64,000 bases of DNA, from positions 5,601,940-5,665,939 of the forward strand of contig NW_004624847.1 of assembly GCF_000247695.1 (NCBI RefSeq), in the 5' to 3' direction. How positions within the stretch are numbered: the stretch's first letter is position 1; every line of letters starts with the position of its first letter. This stretch comes from Heterocephalus glaber (taxonomy: Eukaryota; Chordata; Mammalia; Rodentia; Bathyergidae). This document shows positions 10,001 to 22,000 of this stretch, piece by piece. A program made the position numbers and the translations under genes. Below the pieces are notes generated by a model. The model was given only the letters and a program-made list of their open reading frames with translations. It was not told the origin of the DNA and did no database searches.

Positions 10001-13000
10001 TGCCTCCTTTTCCCTTGAGAGTAGCTTTCTGGGTTTGAGTCTTCATATTGGATAAAGCCTAATTGAGTGTACTTAGGGGACAAAGAACAGTGATTTCTGA
10101 AGATGTGAGGTGGCTTAAGAGAATAGGGATGTCATGATGTCTCAGCTTCTTGAAAAGATAGGTGTGAACCTTAATTCATCCCTACATAGTTGTTTTTTGT
10201 TTTGTTTTACAGTGACTAGGGATTGAACCCAGGGGCTTGTGCTTGCTAGGTAACCACTCTACTACTGAGCCACACCCCTACTTAGTTTTGATAATCGTAT
10301 GCAAGAAACAGTCTTATCTAAAAGACAGGAGAAATAAATGGGCTTTATTTAGGATCACCAAGTAGCCCAGGTGACACTTTCTGAGTGCAGGTTGGTAAAA
10401 CATACAAGAGCAGAGCTCCTAGACAGAAGCCTCTGGGCCTAGTCTCTGTGACTCTCGGGGCCCACTGTGGAGCTTGGGAAGCCTTGGCCGTGCTTCAGGA
10501 AAAGCGGAGCTGGGCCCCGTGCCCTGGGGACTTGCTGGGGGACCTGAACTGGAAACTAGCTGCATCTAGGTAGCCTGCTGGGTATAGTTCCTTATGGGTC
10601 TCCATCCTTGACATTAAGGACAGAAGCTGGCGTTGTTGCCCTTCTGTCTGTGGCTGGGACCTCCTGGGAAGTCTTTCAGAGAAGCTTCACAACCATGTAG
10701 TGAAGCTGTCTTGTCATTATCCCGTTTTATGGATGAGGGATTGCCACACCTAAAAGTGAATAGACCAGGGACCTGTAACCAGGATTTAAACTCTGGCCAC
10801 CAGGGGCAAGAGACAGCACTCTGCTCTCCGCCTTCCTTGGGGGACTGCACACCTGGGGTGCTATGTCTTGGAGTCCACAGCAGGGGAACTTAGGAGCACC
10901 CTAATAGCGTGCATATTTTAGCCACAGTATCAGCTTACACAAGGCCAGTAGAAACTGGATGGAAAGCTGTATTTTTATGCAGAACGAGGATAAGGATGAG
11001 GAAACTGCAGATGTGTGATTCTGTCTGTTCATGTGAAGTTGCACAGTGCTGCTGTGCAAAAAGGGGTTCATTGCTGGGTGATGAGGGCTCAGGAAATTTT
11101 TATGTCTTTGTAGTCTTCACTATTTTTTAATAGTTACATATGACATTCTTCCTGAAAGGGAAGATATTATCAAAGATCAATTCAGATATGAGAGAAACTC
11201 ATAGTGTGTGTGATTTTCAAGAACTCTCCATGCGCTGGGGTGAAGGGTGTTAATGTCGGGCACTGTTAAGGCCCGGGAGGGCTGCGGGTTCAGTGTCCCA
11301 TGTTCTGAGGAAGGAGCTGGTCGCTGGAGAGATGCCTTGGCCCTCATGCCGCCCAGAACATGCTGTGTGTGTCTTACCTGATAGGTCTTCAGCTGTGTGT
11401 CTTACTGCAGGCTGGCTGTTTTTCTTTGGGACCAGTGCAGAATATGGGGTTCTTCAGCCACAGTTCTGAGGACAGCACCCAGGGCCTTCCTAAACTTTTT
11501 TTCTTTTTTGGTGGTACTGGGTTGAGATTGAACCCAGGGACTTATGTGCTAAGCTCTTATCACTGAGCTGCATCCTCAGTAGCTATAGTAGCCTTTTGGG
11601 GGGGGGGGGTCAGGATCTCACTATGTAGTTCAGGCTGGCCTTGACTTTTATGTATCCCAGGTTGGCCTCCAACTTGCTCTGATCCTCCTGAGTGCTGGGA
11701 TTATAGGTGTGAACCACCATGCCCAGCCTATGGTAGTTTTTAAATTTCATTTTGAGATGGGATCTTGCTAAATTACCCAGGCTGGCCTTGAACTTGTGAC
11801 CCTTCTGCCTCAGCCTCCCCAGTAGCTGGGCTTATGGACATGAGCCAGCATATCCAGCTTCCTAGGTTCTCAGTTGAAACTAAATAGGTAAAGTGCCACT
11901 CAGGGCTCATTAGCACAGCGGGTGGACACCATTGCTTGGTAGCCAGCTCCCTTCTTAGACTGTGGGCGTGGCTGTGTGGAGGATGGTACTGACAGTGCTT
12001 TTCAGCAGCAGTGTCAAAGTGAAAGCCTGGCCCAACCCTTGTCTCCAGGGCCCTTGGGACCCGGCCCCATTGGGACATCGCAGTGGCGTCAGTCCCTTGT
12101 GTCCCACTGAAGTAGCACTCTGTCCGTCTATGGTTAACTGCTCCTCACCAAGCAGATGAGATGGCCTGGAATCCTGATCTTCCAGGAGCTCAGTGACTCT
12201 CATCTTTGAACACACTGCCATGGTGCATTTGGTAGATCTTAGAGTGCCATGAACATCTGTGGTTCCCTGGTCTACAAAGACAACAGTGTGGCTTAATTAT
12301 TCTTGTGTAGCTTACAGTTTACACATTCTAGAACTAAAACATTCGAATGCGTGTGTTGGGTGACCTCTTCGTCCAGCCAGCCCCTCGGTGGGCAGCTGTC
12401 CTCTGACTGTCCTTGGTGCTCACAGGGCCTTGATCGCTGTGGGGATACAAGTATGCCCTGCTTGGGAAGAGTCCACTCCTGTGCTCTCCTGTAGTGCAAA
12501 TATTTGAAGGTTGAGCCCTCTGGTATTGTTCTGTGTAATAATCAAAGTTGATAGATGTGTGTCTTTGATTTCCACAGCCACTCTCACCTATGACACGCTC
12601 CGGTTTGCTGAGTTTGAAGATTTCCCCGAGACCTCTGAGCCTGTTTGGATCCTGGGCAGAAAATACAGCATCTTCACAGGTATCGGCCACGTCAGAACCA
12701 CTCTGCCCTGCCGCTGTCTGCCCCCACCCCCCCCACCCCATGGTGTCTGGCTTATAAACTGAAGGTTCTGTGTGTTCTTCTTTCCAACAACCCTAGAGAA
12801 GGATGAGATCTTGTCTGATGTGGCATCCAGACTGTGGTTTACATACAGGAGAAACTTCCCAGCCATCGGTGAGTACCCTGCTGTGCGGCAGGAAGGAGGG
12901 AGGCCTCCAAATTCCAGACCCCTCATACCAGCTGCTCCAAAGCTGGCCAGCACTGGCTCAGCTGCAGTCACACACAGGCACCTCCTGGCAGCAGGCCAGC

Positions 13001-16000
13001 GAGTTTTCACCTGTAAGCCATTGCTCCATCAGAGCTCATGGCAACATTTTACACAGTTTTCGGTTTATTTTTGGTTGTCTCTTTGTTATTACTGGTGCTG
13101 GGGATAGAACCCAGGGCTCTGTGCATACTTGGCAAATACTGTACCACTGCGCATCCCCAGTCCCTGTAACAACATGTTAAACGTATACAAAAGAGTGAAG
13201 CAGGAAACAGTGTTGGCCATAGTGAGGCAGCACCCTGTTCCAGAGATTGAGGGTGGCCCATGTATTTGAATGCATGCCTCATGACTGACTGACTGTAGTC
13301 CTCATGTAGGTCCGGGTTGTCTGGAAGCCTTGCTCTTCCTGATTCTTGCTGCATGCCCAGGAGGTGGACGGAGGTTGGGGACTAGCTCTCAGCCTTGCCT
13401 TTGTAGTTGAATCTTAGGGACCAGGCTGACATTGTGCCACCCCATGGGCAGGTCATAAATCAGTTCCTCCCCTGGATAGCATGTCATCCTCCCACACTGA
13501 GGCGGAAGTGAAGCAGACATGGCAGCCTGGCATTCAGGGGAAGCAAGACCCGTGTCCCCATGACTAGTGTCTGGTGATACAATTTGTCAGGTGTGGCTCT
13601 ACAGATGCACAGCTCACCCTTCTCTGAGCCTCCTCTCTATGTGGCCCTGGTGCCGAACCTCAGGCTCTGAATAGGGGACCACAGCCTGAGACATCTTTTG
13701 TCGGGAGCAGTGCTACATAATTTTAGGGTAAAATCATTTGGTTGGCCTAGTCTCCTGTGAGCCACGGCAGCATAAGGCGAAGTACAGGAAAGGTAGAAAA
13801 ATGAGACTGAGAAGAAGCTGAGCTTTGGGTCTGATCAGTGCTGCTCTGGGCGGCAAAGACGAAAACCCCCAGCTCACCTCAGTACATTGGGAGAAACAAA
13901 GGTAACAAATGACTTGCAGAGAGCTCAGTATATCCGGGTAAACAAGATGTAACAATCCAAGAACAATGAGAAACTGAGTAGATGAGGATTTTGTTTCTCC
14001 CAGGATGTTTTTAGCTGGTGTAATCTTGCCCTGGAGAATCACAGCATCACCGGATCACTGAGGTCTCAGTTGTGACCGGAGGCCAAAGTGGAATTATGTC
14101 TCGGAATTCCATAGCTGGGCTGTAGGCAGGAGAACTCGGCTAACCAAATGATTTTTCCCTAAAATTATGTAGTGTTGCTCCTGCCAACCTTTACCACTTG
14201 GCCTACTGTGGAGAAGAGGCTGGGGAAGAGCCACGGGGAAGCTGCTTTTGCAGGCCTGCAGCTGAACATGGCCTGTGCCCTGCAGGGATGTGTGTGTGCG
14301 AGGAGTGGTGTGTGCAGCCAGGGCTGCTGCCTGAGCTGTGGAGTGCACAGCTCCCCTGGCCCGGGGTCAGGGCTGCAGGTCTCCGGGCTCTGACTATTGT
14401 CTCTGCCACTGCCTCGGCCGCACCTCCTGGTCGTGGCTGCACCATGCCATTCCACCGGCCTCCTGCCACGGCCATGGGATAGTTCCCACAGTTCCTCAGT
14501 GCTTGGCTTCTGTTTCTCTGGCCTGGTAGTGGACAGGAAGTGGCAGGGGCCCAGGCACATGTGCTTGAAGAGCAGGAGCAGTTCCTAACCACTGCGGCCC
14601 AGCCCCTGCCCATGTTCAAAGGCACTAATGTCCTTTGAATCTTGATCTTTCTAGTAGCTGGGAATAGTTCTCCTTGTTGAATATGGCGGTTGGCATTGGC
14701 CGCGAGGTACTGTCTGTTCCTATAGTTTTGGACATTCCTGTTGCCCTGTGGCTGACTTGTCCCCATACTCTTGCCCAACTTGAGGACTTGTCAGTCAGCA
14801 TACTCGGCCCTTGTGTTGCTAAGTCCTCAGGTGTGCAGATCCTGAGACTGAGCAATGTAAGAGGCTGGTGCCCTGGTGTGGAGCATCTGTGGGCCTCTGA
14901 CGGTGACTGCGCCTCTCTACACCATGACAGGGGGAACTGGCCCTACCTCTGACACAGGCTGGGGCTGCATGCTCCGGTGTGGACAGATGATCTTTGCACA
15001 GGCCCTGGTGTGCCGGCACTTAGGGCGAGGTGAGTTACAGCACGCGGGTGTAGTAGGGGGTGCTGGGGACTGGGCTGTGGCTTGAGGGATGTTTAAAGCA
15101 TATCAGGTAAAACGGCAGGTGCTGAGAGTTGGGTGCAGGGATATTTAAAGCACATCACAGGTAAGACCTCAGGTTTTCATTGATTAGAAAGTCTGACTTT
15201 AAAGAATGCTGATATTTATATCTTTAGAAATTGTTAAGCTGCTGAAAGTATTCTGTGCTGTCAGTTTGTTTTGATGAGTTGGTATGTAGGTACTTGAAAT
15301 CCTAGAGCATTTAGCTTTTAACTTTAAAAGGCTGAGGGAGGCTTTGGGGCCTGTCTGACTCTTGAGTGCTGTGTAAAGCTTGACTCATTTCTCTGGCTTA
15401 CGGTCAGACTAACCTCCTGCATTTGTTCCCAATAGACTGGAGGTGGGCACAACGGAAGAGGCAGCCTGACAGCTACTTCAGCGTCCTCAATGCTTTCCTT
15501 GACAGAAAGGACAGCTACTACTCTATCCACCAGATAGGTGGGCTGACTCCATGGAGAGGCAGCGTCGGGTCTCCCCAGGGGCTGGTCTGGGCGCGTGCAG
15601 CTGAGTGTCCTGAGCAGGTGCAGAGCATGCAGCCTTGAGCACTGTTCCCCTCCTGGAAGGACCAAGGGTAGAGCTGAGTGGCTGGGGCTTCCAGGCATTC
15701 CCTTCCCCGTCCTCCTTTCTAAGTCTCGCTCCAGCACCCTCTGCAGGGTGGGTTTCCTGTCTGGGCCTTCCTGTGGAGTGGTTCCTACTGCCACGTCCCA
15801 TGGAGGAGTGGGCGGGAGGGGCACGGGAGGCTGGGCTGGGTGCATGTTGCTAATCGGGGTCTGCTTCCTGCAGCGCAAATGGGAGTTGGCGAAGGGAAGT
15901 CCATCGGCCAGTGGTACGGCCCAAACACCGTCGCCCAGGTGCTCAAGTACGTGCTGAGCTGCAGCCCGTTGCCCTTGGTGTTCACACTCTGGGCTCTCCT

Positions 16001-19000
16001 GGACAAGGGGAACAAGGGGCTCCAAGAGGGTCCTCAGAGGTGACCAGGCCAATGGCTGTGGGATTTATGTTTTCTGTGAAGGAAGTGCCTTGCCCTGGGT
16101 CCATCTGTAATGGTGGGTGCTGGTGGTTTGGAAGTGGAAGCTGACCTGGAACCACATCAGTTTGGTGGCTGTCTGTGAGGGTGCTGTGGCCCTTCCACTT
16201 TGGGCCTGTCAGAGGTTCCTTCCCTTGCATGTGCCCCAGGGTCTGGGCTTCGTCTGCACTGGCCTCTTTCCTGAAGGCACTGTGCCTCCCTTGCCTCAGC
16301 GCTTGTCCCTCTGAAACGGCTCCTCCTGTGTTGCCAGGAGCCAGCCACTTCTCCTTGCCCTTCCGAGTCATGTGGCCTGGTGCACCCCTCCCTGTGGCTG
16401 TGTGCCTGGAGTCCAAGCCCTTATTGGGGGCTCTGGGGTGGTGCTCCAGGAGTCACCACACAAGAGCCTTGTTCCTGCTTGCCTGGGCCCGGTCTCCTGT
16501 GTCTGTCTCTGCCATGGCTTCCCCTGAAGCCCAACTGGGTAGCTGCAGCTCCACTCAGGCCCCGTGGTGCCCACCCTTGCTGTTTCTGAAGAAGCTTCTT
16601 CTCTCACCCTGGCCCACTCCCCTGTCTGCACCCAGCTCCTCTTACAGGTTTCCCTGGATGCTTTCTTCTCTCTTGTATCTGCCTTCCTGCCATCTTGCTG
16701 TCCTCTTGGCCTGACCTGTCTGTGCCCTTCAGAATCCTTGCCCAGGCCTGGCCTGTCCCAGCTTAGGCGTGTGGTCCACACTCCCCGACTCCTTCATGGT
16801 GCTTCCTGTGCTCTGAGCAGTCACACTTACAGTTGCCACCGTGCTTTGGCTTGTCCAGACCACATGTCAGCATCAGTCAGCAGCAGCCCCTAGCTCAGGT
16901 GCTTTCACCATTTCTCAGCCACACTGTGCCTCCTGTCCTCCGGCCTCCTCTGTCTCTTGCCTCCTCCCTGACCTGTGGGGCTGCAGGGACAGCTCCCAAG
17001 CTAGCCCTGAACAACAGCTGCCTGTGCAGCCCCTCCTCGGGTTCGAGGGGCACGTAGCCCGCCCTGCCTGCTGCTTCTGCACAGGCAGGGATCACATGTA
17101 CTCCAGAGTCCAGGCTCATCTGCACTCCCTCTCTAAGGCAGCGCCTGAGCTGTGTTGCATCACTGCCTGGTGCTCGTCCCCTCTCTCCTGCCTTGGTCCA
17201 CACTCTGTCCCTACCTCGTCATTCTCTTCTCTTTGAAGTCGTAGCCAGAGTTGCTTCCATGAGCTTTGGCAGTCTTTGGCAGTCGTCTCTGTGGCTCCAA
17301 GCTGTCTTGGGTTTCTGGCTGCCCATGCTGCGTGGACACACTCACTCCCTGCTGCAGTGCATGTACCTTTGCTCCCTGCAGGCTCCTGCCTCAGGTCCTT
17401 GCACATGCGCTGACTCCCAGAAGCTCTTCCTCCAGTGCTCCTGCCCCTTCTTAAGGGTTTTTCTTTGCCCCTTACTCTGTCTCATGTGGTCTCTCTCCTG
17501 CAGGTGCCAGTCCTGGGAGCCCCTGCTTTGTCCCTTGTCTCTTGGAGTGTCCTCACCCCCACAGCTGGCTGGGGGAGGAGGAAACAGCAGGGCGGACCAC
17601 TGTCTGGTATACCTCCAGGCTTTCCAGGCACTAGGCTCTCTTTCTGTCCCCAGACACAGCAGGCTCTTGCAGCTCAGGGCCTGGGCATTGTCCCTGGGCC
17701 TGGAATGGTTTCTGGCTTCCCCATCTCACTGGGGAGCAGGTCCTGTGTAACCCTGCATGCCCAGGAGTGGCTCAGGTTCCCATATACATGCTGCAGGAAC
17801 TGTGAACCTGCTGCAGGAACTGAACCTGCAGCCCCCGTTCTCTTCCTGGATGTCCCTGTGAGGACTCCACTCCGGGCTGCCCTCACTGTGCATGGTGGGG
17901 TGCTGTGCCTATCTCCTTGTTGTGCCCCAGGACTCCTGTGTGGGTGCTCTGCTTGTGAAGCGCAGCTGGGGTGCTGGGAGGTGGAGTAGGGTCCCTTTGA
18001 GCCCTCCTTCTGAGCTCACTGTTCCCTGGGAGGGCGCTCTGCGAGACCCTGCTGTGGCAGGTGTGAGGGCCAGGGTCTGGTTCTGGACGCTCAGCTTGTG
18101 CTCTCCTGCCTCCCTTCTGCAGGAAGCTTGCTGTGTTCGACACGTGGAGCTCCTTGGCGGTTCACGTAGCGATGGACAATACTGTGGTGATGGAGGAGAT
18201 CAGTAAGTGCCCTGCTTTCGGTTGATGAGGAGGACTTGTTGGGATGAGCGTTTCCCTGCTGGGCCCCAGAAGGGCACCACTGCTGAGCTGTGCTGAGTCA
18301 GAGTAGAGCGGGGCACAGGGTTTGTCTTAGCCTGGAGACCAACTGAAGGGAGCAGCCCAGGCCCTCTGGAGGAGCCAGTTCCTTAGCACCTGTCGTTGTC
18401 TTGTTTCTCTCACAAATGTGTTAGTGCTTGGAGCAGTGGGGCATGCCTGTAATCCCAGCCCTCTGGAGGCTGAGGCTGGAGAATCGCTGCCGTGCAAGAG
18501 TTTGAGGCTGGCACGCGGTGAGGCTAGCACATGGGCTTGGTGGCGCACGCCTGCAATCCCAGCACTCTGGGAGGCTGAGGCAGGAGGGTTGCAAGTTCAA
18601 GCCCAGCCTGCCTTCCATTGTATGGAAGTAAAAAATAAAAAAGGTTTGGGAATATAGCTCAGTGTGAGTTCTGGGATCAATCCCCAGTAATTAAAAAAGC
18701 CCAGATGTATTAAGGTGCGCTGCGGTTGGCTAACTAGCAGGGATGCTGGCTGAGTGCCTCTGGGTGCACAGGTACACATACCCCACTGAGACTCGGGGAC
18801 GCTTCTGACCCACCTCGCACACTAGCTCTCTGGGCAGCAGACCCATGGAAGGACGGCTGGGGAGGTGGCTGGCTCTCAGGGCCAGGACTCTGTCCTGTCC
18901 CACAGTGCCTGCTTATGCTCTGTGAAGCAGGGCCTTCCCCAGAGTGCTCTCAGAGCTGCTTCAACCCCATTTTTGTTGGAGTCTTGCCATTGCCTCGAAT

Positions 19001-22000
19001 CCAGTTCTGCTTAAGGAAATGTCATTGAGCTGGGTGGAGTGGTGCATACCTGTTATCCCAGCACTCTAGGAGGCTGAGACCATCTCTCAAAATCGAACAA
19101 ATCTGGGTTCAGTCCCCGCTACTGCAAAAAAAAGGAAAAGAAAAATGAAAGGCTCATGGAGAGCCATGGTTCTGACCGTGCAGAGACAGGCAGTGGAGGT
19201 GGGTCTGGGTGCAGCGTGAGGCCACTACTTGTGCACCACTCAGGCCACAGATGCGTCACTTCCCTGCCAAAGTGATCGGGCCCCTCTGCTTCATTTCTTT
19301 TTTGCAGAACTGGAGATTGATCTCAGGGTCTTTACATTGAGCTACATCCCAGTCCTTTTTTATGCTTGTTTTGAGATAGATCTCACTAAGTTGTCTCTAG
19401 CTTGTGAGCCTCCTGGCTCAGCCTCCATAGTGCTAGGATTATAGGTGTGCCATGCCTGGCCTCTTGCTTCTTCACCCCTGGGTGATGTCTGTCGACAGAG
19501 TCTCAGGCAGGAGTGGCACCTGACACGGTCATTGCCATAGGTCCCCCCACAGTTGATGCACTTATAGCAAGCATTTCTTCCTTCTGCCTTTTACCCTATT
19601 CTAGTTCTTAAAACTTTTGTAAAAATTAAGCAAAGTACAAAGAAAGTCACTGATTATACCACTCACATATCCCGTATTGCTTTTTGTTGTTGTGCCTTTG
19701 TTTTTGTTTTTCGTACTGCAGTGGAACCTTGGTCTCTCTACCAATGAACTACATCCCCAGCCCTTTTTTTTTTTAGAATTTTGAGACAAAGTTTGGTAAA
19801 TTTCTGAGGCTGGTCTTGAACTTGGAAACCTCTGCCTCAGCCTTCCAAGTAGCTAGGATAACAGGAGTGCACCACCATGCCTGGCCCCATGTTAGCTTTG
19901 TGGCATGCTTTTTCCAGTGTTTTTAAATGCTTTTCAAGAACATAATATCTAGCATTTGGCAGGTTGAGTCAGGAGGACCTTGAATTCAAGGCTAGCCTCT
20001 GCCTAGTAGGGAGACTTTTTCCAAAAAACACAGGAACCTTGTAACCGCCTCGTCAACTGGCCACACAGGGTACTACTGTGCCTTGCCCTCTGTCCTGCTC
20101 ATGTCTCTGCAGCCCCTCATTTGACCTCTGCTTCAGAGAGGGTGGCAAGGGTGAGGTCAGGCTCCTCCCAGAGTCTGGCCAGCTGAGTGCGTGTGGCGGC
20201 AGCATCTGAGCCTCTGGTCCTCCTGAGCCAGGTTTGGCCAGGAGGTGAGGAGCAGAGCTAGGGAGGAGTGTGGAGTCTGCCTTCCTGGCAGCTCAGGGTG
20301 TAGGAGGCCACCTGGCAGGGACCAGGGCCAGGCAGAGGGGACCTGGGCATGATGTCTGACCCCCACATGTGGGAAGAATGGCATCAGATCCGACCAGACA
20401 TGGAGGCTGACAGGCGTGCTGCAGTGTGGTAAGGGGTGTGGCATCATGGACGTGGCCATGCTGTTGGCTTTGGGTTTGGAAAGGCATGGAGGGCTCCAGG
20501 ATAAAGAGGAAGCTGCCTTTCTCTCCCACTGCCAACATCTGCCCAAGCTGACGTGCAGCTGCAGACAAAACTTGGATAAGCAGTGGCTTGGCCAAGCAAG
20601 AGCATTTTGTCCTAATCTCTCAGAACTGCTTGTGGGAAGGCTAGGTGTGGTGGCACCCTCTGGGGACCAAGGCAAGAGGGTTTCAAGTTCAAACCCAGCC
20701 TAGGCAATTTAACAAGGCACTGTCTCAAAATTTTTAAAACTAAGTAAAAAGATCTGGAGATTTAGTTCAGTCATATAATGCTTTCATGAATAAGGCCCTA
20801 GAGTCAGTCCTCAGCACTGTAAATAATAATAATAATAGCGTATGGAAGAGTTAGGGAAAAACCAGTGACACTGGGAAACTGCACCAGAGCCCCTTCCCCC
20901 AGTGAGAGTAGCTGGCAGTGACTGTGCTTGGGTTTTGTGTGGAGCGTACTGGGCAGGAGGGGCATCAGCACCTCCTTTCCATCTCTACCCATCAACCCTT
21001 CCACCTGCCCCGCTGGGGCCAGCCAGGATGTTCACAGTGGCTGCTGACCTCACACTTACGGAGTTAGACCTGCGTCCTGCATTTCTTCAGCAGTGCGCCT
21101 TCTCAGATCTGGAGGCCTTGGAGCTCTGTGCTTGAAATAAAGGTCTAGTCAGCCAGAGGGCGCCATCACCGTGGAGCTTTGGCATCAATACGGCCTCAGA
21201 ATCAACAGGGTGGAACCTGCAGTCAGCGGAATATGTAACATCGATTAGTCAAAAAAGTCACAGAGGACCAGAACAGCACCATCAGAGCTTAGTAGATACA
21301 CGTCCAGCCCTGGGTTCTGATGGCAGATGTACCTTTTGTCAAGAAGAAAGAGGAGAACATACAAAGATTCTAGAACTGATTCTTGGAAAGAATAACGTAT
21401 GTTTAGAAATTAGAAAGTTAAGCAGTAGAAATAAAAAGAAAGTTAAAACAACTTCACTCCCTAAGTCCTTTTTTCCTAGCTGTCCATTTTGAGAAATTTC
21501 AGTCCTACAAAAAAATTCAGCGACTCTCAATCACTTTTAGTCTCACTTAGCAGAGAAAGTTCTCTGTCTGTCTCTGTCTCTCTCTGTCTCTCTCTCTGTC
21601 TCTCTCTCTGTCTCTCATCTTTCATAGCACTGACAATTTTGAGGAATGCACGTCATGTCCTGTGGGCTTCCTCAGGGTCAAACCTGGGTGGGACATTTTG
21701 GTAAGAACACCACCAGGGGGCGCTGCCCTCTGCTATCTGTTGGACTGGCCCTGCTCCCCACCACCGAGCCCCTGCCCAGTTCAGGCGGTGACTTTGTGCC
21801 CAGATAGAAGGAGGAGGAGGGAAGGAAGGAGTAAGATTACTCCTGGTACCCACTTACCAAGTAGGGGTCTGGGTCTGCTGGCCATTTTTCTTGCGCTGTT
21901 TTATGCATGTGCTTTATTTCACAATTTCTCTTAAAGGAGAAGAGGTTTGGTTTGGCTCATGGCACAGATTTTTAAATTGAGAGCATAGAAAATGTCTCCT

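Larger units (their letters stand above)
4029..12577 (+). other. ATG4B: ATG4B intron 1 (8.5 kb)
   Basis: The intron runs from a GTAAGG donor to a CACAG acceptor. Its first 100 bases or so still belong to the CpG island. Recognisable contents are an opposed pair of young ID-like SINEs (5293-5572), a Tigger-like DNA transposon (6826-7135), a tandem ID-like pair (9564-9738), another tRNA-derived SINE (10195-10285), a MIR fragment (10684-10800) and SINEs at 11505-11860. In 7140-9540 and 11860-12570 I see no exon or repeat that I can name. Confidence 0.8.
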
